From NCBI GenBank assembly GCA_041695325.1, contig JBGFRC010000019.1, positions 1 to 64,000 of the forward strand: a DNA stretch of 64,000 nucleotides. The letters run 5' to 3'. The notes under the pieces are model-generated. The model was not told the origin of the DNA and made no database searches. It saw nothing but the letters and a program-made list of their open reading frames with translations. The translations under genes were made by a program, and so were the position numbers. This stretch comes from SURF-13 sp041695325 (GTDB lineage Bacteria; Pseudomonadota; Gammaproteobacteria; SURF-13). Each line of letters begins with the position of its first letter. Position 1 is the first letter of the stretch. Shown here piece by piece: positions 34,953 to 43,351 of the stretch.

Positions 34953-35893
34953 CGCATTAACAGATAGATTCCGACGACCAGCACGAACACTCCCGCGACA
35001 CTGAGCAGCGAGTAGGCAAGCGTGCGCGTCATTGGAACGTGCGTGGTTTGCGCATTATTGCCCAAGGTGTCCTGTATCGCGGCGCGCATGTGATCGCCCT
35101 CTACCACGCGCTTGCCCTGTCCATAGGCCGCCATCAGCGCCTTGTGGCAGATGACATTGACCAGACGCGGGATGCCCCCGGTCCGGCGGTGGAGCTCGCT
35201 GATGGCGTCGGACGCAAACAGACGCCTGCCATTATAGCCCGCCACCATAAGGCGGTGCGATACATAGCCCTCCACACCGTCTTTGTCCAACGGCTCCAGA
35301 CGATAAGAAAATACGATGCGCTGCTTGAGCTGCCGCACCGAGGGCTGCTCCAGCACGTCGTGCAGTTCCGGCTGGCCGAACAGCACTACTTGCAGCAGTT
35401 TGCGCTTCTCGGTCTCCAGATTGGTCAGCAGGCGCAGCGTTTCCAGGGTCTCCACCGGCATGGCCTGCACTTCGTCCAGGCACACCACCACGCGCTTACC
35501 GGCGGCGGAAAACTCCAGCAGCGCGCTGGTGAGCAGCTTGAGCAGTTGATGCTGGTTCAAATTGTCTTCATAGGGAATGCGCAGCTCGTCGGCAATCGCC
35601 AGCAGCAGCGTGGCCGGCTCAAGATAGGGATTGTGGATATAGGCGGAGACATAATTTTCCCGTTGCAGCGCGTCCAGCAGCTTGCGGCACAGCAGGGTCT
35701 TGCCGGTGCCGACCTCGCCCGTCACCATAATAAAGCCGTCGCCGCTGCGCGCCGCCACCAGCAGGGTATTGAGCGCCGCGATGTGCGAATCATAGGCGTA
35801 AAAGAAGCTGGTGTCCGGCGTGAGCGTAAACGGCGTTTCACGTAGGCCAAAGTGCTCAAGGTAGATGGCAGTGTCCTCCCAACAAGGAGTCAT
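34949..35893 (-). CDS. mshM: MSHA biogenesis ATPase MshM (ExeA-like)
   Basis: 314 aa. IYLEHFGLRETPFTLTPDTSFFY start, Walker A GEVGTGKTLLCRKLL, Walker B KRVVVCLDEVQAM, arginine-finger region RTGGIPRLVNVICHKAL and one C-terminal TM (LAYSLLSVAGVFVLVVGIYLLM). ExeA-type proteins help the secretin reach the outer membrane. ATG at 35893 with AAGGAAGAG upstream. About 100 nt of uncoded sequence separates it from mshL. Confidence 0.92.
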   Translation of the reverse strand: MTPCWEDTAIYLEHFGLRETPFTLTPDTSFFYAYDSHIAALNTLLVAARSGDGFIMVTGEVGTGKTLLCRKLLDALQRENYVSAYIHNPYLEPATLLLAIADELRIPYEDNLNQHQLLKLLTSALLEFSAAGKRVVVCLDEVQAMPVETLETLRLLTNLETEKRKLLQVVLFGQPELHDVLEQPSVRQLKQRIVFSYRLEPLDKDGVEGYVSHRLMVAGYNGRRLFASDAISELHRRTGGIPRLVNVICHKALMAAYGQGKRVVEGDHMRAAIQDTLGNNAQTTHVPMTRTLAYSLLSVAGVFVLVVGIYLLMR

Positions 35894-35997
35894 TTCTCTT
35901 CCTTCGATACGGCGCCGAAAGCGCCCAACCAGGACGGGTCTTGATCCCGGTTGGTGCTCGACAACGGCTGTAAGCCAGGACCGGATTCCGCCAAAGC

Positions 35998-37713
35998 TCA
36001 GCGGGCCTCATCAACACCATCGTTCTCCGGAGCGCTACGCTTGATGCTCTTGAAGGATTCCGCGGTGCTGCGTAGCGATTCCGCCCACTGATGGCCGTCC
36101 TCAACCACGGTGGGGCGCAGCAAAATCACAAGCTCGCTCTTGCGCGAGAAGGCGCGCTTGTGGCCCAGCAGGCTGCCCATGACAGGCCCCTCCGCTCCCG
36201 GCACGCCGGCTTTTTCGCCCCGTGATCTATTCTGCATCAGGCCGCCGATCACCACCACCTGATTGTTCGCGGCGCGCACGATGTTGTCTGACTCACGCAC
36301 AGTGCTTTTGGCGAGCGGGAAGGTTTGTTTGGTTTCCGTGGTGCCGCTGCTGGTGGTAATGGTCTTGGTTTGTTCCTCCACCTCGCTTACGGACGGGTGG
36401 ATGTACAAAATGACCTCACCGTTATCGCTGATCTGCGGGATCACCTCCAGGGCGATGCCGGAGAAAAACGGCGTGAGTGTAACGCTGGGCGTGACCGTCG
36501 TCGTGCCGGTGACGGTGGTCGTGGTGGCGGTGGCGTTGGTGACAAAAAACTCGTCCGAACCCACCTTGATGAGCGCTTTTTGATTATTGACCGTGGAGAC
36601 GCGCGGACTGGACAGCACGTGCACATCGCCCTGCTGCTTCAACAAATCAATGAAGGCATTGAAGTCATTGAGCGCCAGGGCCAGCGAGAATACACCGTGG
36701 GCGGCCGCGAATGGAGTCCCCGCGGCAACGCCCGTGGCGGCCAGAACGCCGCTCACCACGCCCTCGCTGCTGGTCCTCCGCCCTGTCTGGCCGATCGTGA
36801 CGCTCTTGCCGTCGGGCTCAAACAACGCGGTCCAGTTGATGCCGGACTGAAAACCGTCGCTCAACTCCACTTCCAGTATCTTGGCTTCCAGTATCACCTG
36901 GCGTTCAATGGAAATTTGAGTGGAGTTGAGAAACAGTTCCACAGTGCGCAACTCACTGGGCAGGGCGCGCACCACCACGACTCCGGACTGCTGACTCACC
37001 ACCACGCTCCTGCCTTCTCCCGTCACCAAGGCCCTTAGAGCGGTTTCCAGCTCGGTCCAGAAATCGGACTTGAACTCGGTTCTCACCTCGTTCGGGACGG
37101 TTCCCTCGGCCTGGGTAGGCGCGGTAGTTGACGCAGTGGTACCGGTGGTAGTGCCTATCTTTTCCGAGATTTGGCCTGAGCTGATGCGTGTTTGCGACTG
37201 CCCGATGCGATTCACGCGCAGATAATCCACCTTGAAGATACGCGTCTGAAGGGCGGCGGGCAGTATGTGGAAGGTGGTGCCGACGCGCTGGAAATCGTAG
37301 CCGTACACCTCACGCGCGCTCTCCATGACCTGCGGGATGGTGACTCCTTTCAGATTAAGCGAGATCGCGCCGGTCACTTCGGGGTGCACCACGACGTTAT
37401 AGGCGCTGCCCTCCACCAGGCTGAGGAAAAATTCCTGGACGTTGAGACTGTTCACCGTGATGTCGAAACGCGGTTCGTCACCCGGTCCGCGCAGACTGGC
37501 GTCGTCCAGCGGCGGCACCAGCGCCTCCAGCACCTCGCGCGGCGGCTCATCCTTGGCACGCGCTTGCGCCTCGGACTCGCGCGCGGCGTCTTCCAATGTT
37601 TTTTCAATGACCTCGGCGGTGCGCTCGTGTTGCGGAGGCACGGCACAACCCGGCAGCGCGATGGCAAGTGCCAGCGCCATTCTCCACGGCCATTGCGAAA
37701 CGGCCTTGCTCAT
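35998..37713 (-). CDS. mshL: MSHA outer-membrane secretin MshL
   Basis: 571 aa; pore for the pilus. Lipoprotein-type signal (ALALAIALPGC), N-terminal secretin/STN domain (FDITVNSLNVQEFFLSLVEG), N-domains, then the secretin core from ~VILEAKILEVEL through VLSSPRVSTVNNQKALIKVG to the conserved VVIGGLMQNRSR. Thr/Ser-rich variable loop at ~185-200. Overlaps mshK by 4 nt. Confidence 0.95.
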   Translation of the reverse strand: MSKAVSQWPWRMALALAIALPGCAVPPQHERTAEVIEKTLEDAARESEAQARAKDEPPREVLEALVPPLDDASLRGPGDEPRFDITVNSLNVQEFFLSLVEGSAYNVVVHPEVTGAISLNLKGVTIPQVMESAREVYGYDFQRVGTTFHILPAALQTRIFKVDYLRVNRIGQSQTRISSGQISEKIGTTTGTTASTTAPTQAEGTVPNEVRTEFKSDFWTELETALRALVTGEGRSVVVSQQSGVVVVRALPSELRTVELFLNSTQISIERQVILEAKILEVELSDGFQSGINWTALFEPDGKSVTIGQTGRRTSSEGVVSGVLAATGVAAGTPFAAAHGVFSLALALNDFNAFIDLLKQQGDVHVLSSPRVSTVNNQKALIKVGSDEFFVTNATATTTTVTGTTTVTPSVTLTPFFSGIALEVIPQISDNGEVILYIHPSVSEVEEQTKTITTSSGTTETKQTFPLAKSTVRESDNIVRAANNQVVVIGGLMQNRSRGEKAGVPGAEGPVMGSLLGHKRAFSRKSELVILLRPTVVEDGHQWAESLRSTAESFKSIKRSAPENDGVDEAR

Positions 37714-38264
37714 GGGGCGGAATTCCCGATTTTGCCCGGCATCTTAACCGAAACCGGCAATAAATTCACAGAAAATTCGCCTTCCGCGCCTTTCAACACC
37801 ACCGAGCCGGGCAGGATATCCAGCACCGTCATTTCCTGGTCCAACCGTTCGCCCTGTTTGACCACCCGCCCGTTCAGGATGGCGCTGCGGCGGGTAGGCG
37901 AGATCAGTATGGATTTCAGCACCCACTGCGGCGTGGTGCCGATCCCGATACCGGCCTCCTGATAGTCCGGCGGTCGGGTGGGATCGGAAAGCCCCCCCTG
38001 CGCCGGCAACAATTCGGCCTGCGCGGCGGACAGAGAAAAGAGGCTGGAGAAAACAATCCCGATCCTTTTTCTCTTTTGAAAGCTCTGAATAAGTCCATCC
38101 CTGGACTTCTCAGAGCACGAAAAGCAAAAATGTGATTTTTGCTTTTCTTCATTTTTCAAATACTTGCGTATTTGAAAAATGGCAGCGCATCCTGCGCTGC
38201 ACGGAACCTCTGACTTAATCAGAGGTTCCTTTTCTCTTGCCTCTTTTCTCGGTCCTTCACACAC
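37710..38264 (-). CDS. mshK: MSHA biogenesis protein MshK (PilP-like) with in-frame repeat in its signal peptide
   Basis: PilP/MshK-type periplasmic protein linking the inner-membrane complex to the secretin; DPTRPPDY and the WVLKSILISPTRRSAILNGR core are typical. The frame opens with GTG 38264, overlapping the mshJ stop. After 12 codons it runs through a 152-bp repeat (38078-38229, plus 4-bp duplication = 52 codons) and only then reaches KRKRIGIVFSSLFSLSAAQA. Removing the insertion gives an ordinary basic n-region joined to that hydrophobic core, so the native frame is preserved. Whether the 82-residue N-terminus still allows export is uncertain. Confidence 0.85.
   Translation of the reverse strand: MCEGPRKEAREKEPLIKSEVPCSAGCAAIFQIRKYLKNEEKQKSHFCFSCSEKSRDGLIQSFQKRKRIGIVFSSLFSLSAAQAELLPAQGGLSDPTRPPDYQEAGIGIGTTPQWVLKSILISPTRRSAILNGRVVKQGERLDQEMTVLDILPGSVVLKGAEGEFSVNLLPVSVKMPGKIGNSAP
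38078..38229. repeat. MITE-like element (type 2) inside mshK
   Basis: Ends are inverted repeats related to GGAACCTCTGATTAAGTC: left GAAAGCTCTGAATAAGTCC, right the reverse complement of GGAACCTCTGATTAAGTCAG. TTTT flanks both ends (38074-38077 and 38230-38233), within a longer shared TTTTCTCTT. The core (CATTTTTCAAATACTTGCGT with TTTGAAAAATGG) is shared with the type 1 elements. Confidence 0.78.
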
Positions 38265-38901
38265 CCAGCGCGCCCTCCGTCAACCCCAGCGTGTGGATGA
38301 TCAGGGTGATATGCGCCAGCGGGTAATCCTTCACCTTATAGTCGAGACTGCTCCATGACAGTTGCCAAGGCAGGCTTTCCAGTGCCTTCAGATAGCGCAG
38401 CGTGCTGAAATAGCCGCCCTCCAGTTCAATGACCAGCCCATGTTGGTATATCGCGCCCGCGCCAGAGGGCGCCGTCACAGCGACCTCCAGCGGCGCGCTC
38501 ACCAGATTTCTTATCCTGACCAGCTTAAGCTCCGGCTCCCGGGTCAGCACCTCGGACAGCACTTTGGTCAGTTCCGCCGCCCCGATGGCAAGACGGCCGA
38601 TGTTTTCATCGAGCATCGCAAGCTCTTGTTTGAGCGCAGCGGCACGTTCCCGGTTTTCCTTGTTCGGGTCCACCGCGACTCCTGCGCTGATGCTTTGTAT
38701 TTGCTGTTGCGCGCTGGCGGTCTGCTGCTGGAGACCGGCCAGCTCGGTTGCAATGCGCTTCTTTTCGGCATTGACCGGACCGAGTAACAGGCCGTTCCAG
38801 ATGACGAACAGCACGAACACCAGCGTCAGGAACAGTAAAATACGCTCGCGTAACGCGAACGCATCTATGCGCGCCAGCAGTTGTTCCAGTTGTGCTTTCA
38901 T
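38257..38901 (-). CDS. mshJ: MSHA biogenesis protein MshJ (PilO-like)
   Basis: 214 aa: one N-terminal TM (RILLFLTLVFVLFVIWNGLLL), a coiled coil to ~residue 100, then a ferredoxin-like domain ending HTLGLTEGALGV. PilO/GspM-like. Overlaps the PilN-like gene by 4 nt. Confidence 0.9.
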   Translation of the reverse strand: MKAQLEQLLARIDAFALRERILLFLTLVFVLFVIWNGLLLGPVNAEKKRIATELAGLQQQTASAQQQIQSISAGVAVDPNKENRERAAALKQELAMLDENIGRLAIGAAELTKVLSEVLTREPELKLVRIRNLVSAPLEVAVTAPSGAGAIYQHGLVIELEGGYFSTLRYLKALESLPWQLSWSSLDYKVKDYPLAHITLIIHTLGLTEGALGV

Positions 38902-39566
38902 CCGGCGCCTGCGGGAGGAGGCGCGTCCTGCTCGGCGGATTCGGTATCGCTGGTGCGCAAGGTGAAATTCACCCGGCCGGGCTGCTGCTCGGAGCGTTCC
39001 ATCAACAGGGTCTTGAATTCAACACCTTTGAACACCGGCTCTTTTCCGAGCGCCTGCAGCAATACCGGCACCCGTTCCGGCGCCAGGGTGCCGCCGTTCA
39101 GCGCAAAACTGGCGCCACTCTCGCCAATACTGATGTTAGTCAACCACACTCCCTCCACGCGCCGCCGCGCCAGTCCTTCGATCTGGGCAGAAAAACCTTT
39201 GGTGTTGCCCAAACGGCCGCCGGCAAGATTGTTGAGCATCTGCTGCTTCGCATCGCGCTCGGCGGCAAGGCGCGCCACCTCCTGCTCGAACGCCGCGTCT
39301 TTCTGCATGGCCTGCGCCTGCTGACCCAGCGCCTCCAGTTGTTTGCGTGCGTCACTGTGCTGTTGCTGCGCGCTCGCCAGCTCTTTCTTCATCGGCCCCA
39401 GGCTCCAGGAGGCATAAGCGTAGTAAAGCATCAGCACCACCGCCACGCCCGCCAGGGCATACCACAGGGTCTGCGCGGAAAACGGTTGCCGCGCGCCGCG
39501 GAAGATGGGGAGATACAAGTTGATCTGCTGGTTTATCACGCCGCCCTCATTGCAGCGTGGCGGCAT
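38898..39566 (-). CDS. MSHA biogenesis PilN-like protein
   Basis: 222 aa. The conserved INQQINLYLPIF motif (PilN N-terminal INLYP-type peptide that binds the actin-like partner) lies at ~10-22, then a TM (LWYALAGVAVVLMLYYAYA), coiled coil and a PilN-like periplasmic domain. Overlaps mshI by 20 nt. Sometimes named mshI2. Confidence 0.88.
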   Translation of the reverse strand: MPPRCNEGGVINQQINLYLPIFRGARQPFSAQTLWYALAGVAVVLMLYYAYASWSLGPMKKELASAQQQHSDARKQLEALGQQAQAMQKDAAFEQEVARLAAERDAKQQMLNNLAGGRLGNTKGFSAQIEGLARRRVEGVWLTNISIGESGASFALNGGTLAPERVPVLLQALGKEPVFKGVEFKTLLMERSEQQPGRVNFTLRTSDTESAEQDAPPPAGAG

Positions 39567-40524
39567 CGCGCAGCGCCGCGCCCACGGCGAGCAGGCACTG
39601 CGCTTGCAGCTTCTGGCTGAGCGGCGAGGCGCACTCCAGCACCTTGTTCAGGTCTATCTGTTTGATATTCAAACCCAGGCTGTTGGCGACGTGGTTCACC
39701 GCGCCGGGCAGTTCCTGCTCCAGGGGAGCAAACAGCAAGTGGGTAATGAGCGGCTGGGAATAGTGACTCTCGTAGTAATCCAGCGAGCGCTGCACTTCCA
39801 GCACGATGTTGTCCAGCAGGCGTTGCACTTCGTCGGGCAGCGCCTCGTCCGGCCGCGCGGCCTCCAGCCCGCTGAACAGCCGGGCGAAATTGAGCTCGAT
39901 TTTGCGCGCCAGATACAATGTGCCCGCGCGCGTCAGAATGATGTGCCCGCCTTGCGGCGTCAGATGCACCAGCACCACACCCGCCTGGTCCTCCTCAAAC
40001 AGCGCGGTGATGTTACGCAGCGCCATCTCCGGGATATCTATCACCGATAAATCCAGGCCGGCGTTTTTGACCAGCGCGCTGTGCTCCTGCACCAGGGCGG
40101 CGCGCGTCACCACCACGTACATCATCTTGTTCTGACCGGAAAGATTTTGCGCGGGGATTTCGAATACATCCATCACCGCATCATCTATATGGAAGGGGAT
40201 GAGGTCCTTGATGCGCCAGCGCAGCGCGGCCTTGAGCTCCGCCGCCGCCACATTGGGCGCTCCCACCAGCAGCAACTGGTAACCGTTCACTTCCAGCAAC
40301 TCAACGCAGCGGGTGTTGGCCAGCCCGTGCTGCCTGACCAGCGCGGCGCATGATTTATCGCGCTCGTCCGCCAGCGCTTGATGTACGCACAGCGTGATGC
40401 GCGGCCGAGCGCCTTCGGTTCGCACGATGCGCGCGAGGCTCACGCCACCGGGTGCGAAAGCAATGCCGACCACTCCTTCGCCGTGTGCGGGTTTCGGAAA
40501 CAATTTTAACAGCACGTTCTTCAT
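39547..40524 (-). CDS. mshI: MSHA biogenesis protein MshI (PilM-like, actin fold)
   Basis: 325 aa cytoplasmic actin-like protein, first gene of the msh operon. FAPGGVSLARIV, WRIKDLIPFHIDDAVMDVFE and SLDYYESHYSQPLI match PilM/MshI. The ~115-bp gap upstream to trmB is AT-rich (around 40600-40630) and must hold the operon promoter, but I could not assign -35/-10 boxes. Confidence 0.9.
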   Translation of the reverse strand: MKNVLLKLFPKPAHGEGVVGIAFAPGGVSLARIVRTEGARPRITLCVHQALADERDKSCAALVRQHGLANTRCVELLEVNGYQLLLVGAPNVAAAELKAALRWRIKDLIPFHIDDAVMDVFEIPAQNLSGQNKMMYVVVTRAALVQEHSALVKNAGLDLSVIDIPEMALRNITALFEEDQAGVVLVHLTPQGGHIILTRAGTLYLARKIELNFARLFSGLEAARPDEALPDEVQRLLDNIVLEVQRSLDYYESHYSQPLITHLLFAPLEQELPGAVNHVANSLGLNIKQIDLNKVLECASPLSQKLQAQCLLAVGAALRDAATLQ

Positions 40525-40639
40525 GGTGCCTGCCGCAACCTGTTTTTTGCCTGAGGCCCTAGGGCTAGCCGTTACCAGATTTTACTTCAAAATACCATAG
40601 TAAGCTATTGTTGTAAATATAATAAATTGATAGAACTCC

Positions 40640-41305
40640 TCACCCCTCAAAAAGCAAATCCCATACCAGCCGGCCCTGTTTCAGGGCGCGCCGCTCAAAG
40701 CGGCTGGAGGGACGCGGCAGCGCGCCGGCAAACACGCCCGGGCCGTGAATGTTTTTTAAGTTTGAGCAGCGAGTCAGCACCTGCATCATGTGCTGCGCAT
40801 AGTCCTCGTCATCCGTGGCGAGATGAAGCCGTCCGCCTGGTTTGAGCTTGCGGGCCACCAGCGCCGCAAAAGACGGCTGCACCAGGCGGCGCTTGTGGTG
40901 GCGGCGTTTGGGCCAGGGATCGGGGAAAAACACACGCACCCCGCTCAAGCTGGCGTCGGGAATCGAATGCTGCAAGACCTCGACCGCGTCACGGCAGATG
41001 ACGCGCACGTTGACCACGCCCTGCGCCTCAAGACGCCGCAGCAAACTCCCCACGCCGGGGCGGTGCACCTCAATGCCGAGATAATCGTTTTCCGGATGTG
41101 CGGCGGCCTCGGTGAGCAGCGCGTCGCCTGCGCCGAAGCCGATCTCCAGCACGCGCGGCGCGCGGCGGCCGAACAGCACGTCGAAGTCGAGCGGGGTGTC
41201 TTGCGGCTCCACGCCGTAGCGTTGCCACAGGGTGTCGAGCGCATGCTGCTGGGCGCGTGTCATGCGCCCTTGGCGCAGCACATAGCTGCGGATGGGACGC
41301 ATCAA
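40640..41305 (-). CDS. trmB: tRNA (guanine(46)-N(7))-methyltransferase
   Basis: Makes m7G46 in the tRNA variable loop. 221 aa; RSYVLRQGRMT, SAM motif VLEIGFGAGDALL and the signature FFPDPWPKRRHHKRR are all present. Confidence 0.96.
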   Translation of the reverse strand: MMRPIRSYVLRQGRMTRAQQHALDTLWQRYGVEPQDTPLDFDVLFGRRAPRVLEIGFGAGDALLTEAAAHPENDYLGIEVHRPGVGSLLRRLEAQGVVNVRVICRDAVEVLQHSIPDASLSGVRVFFPDPWPKRRHHKRRLVQPSFAALVARKLKPGGRLHLATDDEDYAQHMMQVLTRCSNLKNIHGPGVFAGALPRPSSRFERRALKQGRLVWDLLFEG

Positions 41306-41317
41306 TGAGATAGGTCG

Positions 41318-42133
41318 TTACGGATAAAAAAACGTGCCATCAATGGGTGACGACGCGCTGGCGTAGGGCTTACGCGGCATGCGCCCCGCCAGATAGGCCT
41401 CGCGCCCGGCCTGCACCGCCTTGTTCATGGCGCTCGCCATCAGCACGGGGTTTTTCGCGGCGGCGATGGCGGTGTTCATGAGCACGCCGTCGCAGCCCAG
41501 CTCCATGGCGATGGCGGCGTCCGAGGCGGTGCCGACGCCGGCATCCACCAGGATCGGGGCCCTGGCGTTTTCCACGATCAAACGGATGTTGTAAGGGTTG
41601 CGTATGCCTAAACCCGACCCGATGGGCGCAGCCAGCGGCATCACCGCCACGCAGCCCATCTCCTCCAGGCGCTTGGCGATAAGCGGATCGTCGCTGGTGT
41701 ACACCATCACCTTGAAGCCTTCCTTAATCAGGATTTCAGCGGCCTTGAGGGTTGCGGGGATGTCGGGAAACAGGGTCTTCTGATCGCCCAGCACTTCGAG
41801 CTTGACCAGATCATGGCCGTCGAGCAATTCGCGCGCCAGGCGGCAGGTGCGGATCGCATCCTCGGCGGTGTAACAGCCCGCGGTGTTGGGCAATATCGTA
41901 TAGCGCTGCGGCGGCAGCACGTCGAGCAGATTGGGCTCGTTCGCATTCTGGCCGATGTTGGTGCGGCGGATGGCGACGGTAACGATCTCGGCCCCGCTCG
42001 CGACGATGGCGCGACGCGTCTCCTCCAGATCGCGGTACTTGCCGGTGCCGACCAGGAGACGCGAACCATAGCGCCTGCCCGCGATGATGAGCGGATCGTC
42101 GTGTTGCGGCTGGGGCGATGGCAACGCGCTCAT
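41318..42133 (-). CDS. thiG: Thiazole synthase
   Basis: Condenses deoxyxylulose phosphate, dehydroglycine and ThiS-thiocarboxylate into the thiazole phosphate of thiamin. 271 aa from the ATG at 42133 (GGAGGAGG upstream). YGSRLLVGTGKY, Schiff-base lysine in LVKLEVLGD, and VDAGVGTASDAAIAMELG. The DXP used comes from dxs at 54.7 kb. Overlaps thiS by 1-2 nt. Confidence 0.97.
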   Translation of the reverse strand: MSALPSPQPQHDDPLIIAGRRYGSRLLVGTGKYRDLEETRRAIVASGAEIVTVAIRRTNIGQNANEPNLLDVLPPQRYTILPNTAGCYTAEDAIRTCRLARELLDGHDLVKLEVLGDQKTLFPDIPATLKAAEILIKEGFKVMVYTSDDPLIAKRLEEMGCVAVMPLAAPIGSGLGIRNPYNIRLIVENARAPILVDAGVGTASDAAIAMELGCDGVLMNTAIAAAKNPVLMASAMNKAVQAGREAYLAGRMPRKPYASASSPIDGTFFYP

Positions 42134-42134
42134 G

Positions 42135-42335
42135 TCAACCTCCTCCCACGGCGTGGATGATCTCCACCCGGTCGGCGGGTCGCAGCACATGCGTGGCGTA
42201 GGCGCCGCGCGGCACGATCTCGCGGTTGATCTCCAGCGCGCAGCGCCGGCCGGCCAGCTCTAGCTGCATGAGGAGCTGCGTGACGTTACAGCCTTCGGAG
42301 ACGTCGCGCGCCTGTCCGTTGACGAAAATCTGCAT
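42135..42335 (-). CDS. thiS: Sulfur carrier protein ThiS
   Basis: 66-aa ubiquitin-like protein whose C-terminal Gly (IIHAVGGG) is thiocarboxylated to feed ThiG. MQIFVNGQ start. First gene of thiS-thiG. The N-terminus, length and GG end are diagnostic. Confidence 0.95.
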   Translation of the reverse strand: MQIFVNGQARDVSEGCNVTQLLMQLELAGRRCALEINREIVPRGAYATHVLRPADRVEIIHAVGGG

Positions 42336-42410
42336 ACAATACCACTCTCACACCTTCGGGGTCGCTTCAATCACCCATTTTAAACTATATGCTAAGCTAA
42401 ATGAATCCGC

Positions 42411-42484
42411 GCGGGTGTAGTTCAATGGTAGAACTTCAGCTTCCCAAGCTGATAACGTGGGTTCGATTCCCATCACCCGCTCCA
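42411..42484 (+). tRNA. tRNA-Gly, anticodon CCC
   Basis: Cloverleaf: acceptor GCGGGTG/CACCCGC, D arm GTTC-AATGGTA-GAAC, anticodon stem TCAGC/GCTGA with loop TTCCCAA (anticodon CCC, 42443-42445), T arm TGGG-TTCGATT-CCCA. Discriminator T, and CCA encoded at 42482-42484. Confidence 0.96.
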
Positions 42485-42615
42485 GACACAGATATATGGT
42501 GGAAACCCTGATCCGTTGCGCCCTTCGAGCCGGCGCACCAACCGCTCCATGCTGGCGCTGGACGCAGTGTTGCTGCGCCTGTTCAAATTAAAGATACCGA
42601 CGGCGCGGTATAACC

Positions 42616-43110
42616 ATGCTGCTCATTTTGATGCGCCACGCCGAAGCCGAGAAAGCCAGCTTGCGCCGCCACCCTGACGATGATCTGCGCCCGCTCAGCG
42701 CCGCCGGCAAAAAAACCCAGCGCGCCATGAGCAGGGCGCTCAAGCGCATGAGAATCAAGCCCGATCGCATCCTCACCAGCCCGCGCCTGCGTGCGCGCCG
42801 GACGGCGGAGATCACGGCCAAGATTCTGGGGATGGCGCAGAGGGTGCGCGAAGAGGCGGCGCTCGGCGGCCGTTATTCACTCAAGGCCGCGCTTGCCCGG
42901 CTCATGCGCTGCAAGCCGGACGAGACGGTATTGTGCGTCGGCCACGAGCCGGATTTGAGCGAGCTGGCCCAGGCGCTGCTGGGCGCGGATTTTCCGATCA
43001 AGTTCGGCAAAAGCGGCGTCATGGGCATCGAGTTCAAGCGCCGCGCCGCGCGCGGCGCGGGCGCCTTGCTCTATTTCTACCGCCCGCAAGACCTGCTGCG
43101 CCTGATCTGA
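42616..43110 (+). CDS. sixA: Phosphohistidine phosphatase SixA
   Basis: Removes phosphate from histidine of phosphorelay or PTS-Ntr proteins. 164 aa; catalytic LMRHAEAE, TSPRLRARRTAE, and second His in VGHEPDLSEL. The ~130-bp gap after the tRNA holds an open stretch but no gene I can name. Confidence 0.9.
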   Translation: MLLILMRHAEAEKASLRRHPDDDLRPLSAAGKKTQRAMSRALKRMRIKPDRILTSPRLRARRTAEITAKILGMAQRVREEAALGGRYSLKAALARLMRCKPDETVLCVGHEPDLSELAQALLGADFPIKFGKSGVMGIEFKRRAARGAGALLYFYRPQDLLRLI

Positions 43111-43118
43111 ATGATCCT

Positions 43119-43149
43119 AAAAAAAACGGCCGCCCCGCGGGGCGGCCGT
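43119..43149 (-). terminator. Rho-independent terminator of the porin gene
   Basis: On the minus strand a perfect 11-bp stem (ACGGCCGCCCC with GGGGCGGCCGT) is followed by eight T. It faces the porin but lies 200 bp from its stop because the repeat element 43168-43344 lies between them. Confidence 0.85.
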
Positions 43150-43167
43150 CAACGGCCGGTTGCAGCT

Positions 43168-43344
43168 CTAGCAGGCTGTTGAGAAACAGCCTGCGTGCGG
43201 TGCAGGGAAGAGCGTAGCGAAGGGTCCCACCGCCATTTTTCAAGCACGCTTTATGTGCCTGAAAAATGAAGCAAAGCGAAAATGACACTGTTCGCTTTGC
43301 GAGTTGAAAAAGCCCATGGAAGGGCTTTTTCAACAACCTGCTAG
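43168..43344. repeat. MITE-like element (type 1), copy next to the porin
   Basis: Flanked by CTAG at 43168-43171 and 43341-43344; 169 bp between. Inverted ends CAGGCTGTTGAGAAAC and CAGGTTGTTGAAAAAG. The left end folds (GCAGGCTGTT GAGA AACAGCCTGC), and the right carries the hairpin GTTGAAAAAGCCC with GGGCTTTTTCAAC. The core is nearly identical to 54470-54560. Confidence 0.85.
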
Positions 43345-43351
43345 GAGAAAA

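Noticed and set aside
42485..42615. Possible short gene between tRNA-Gly and sixA
   Set aside because: The stretch is partly open but short, without ribosome site or recognisable motif.
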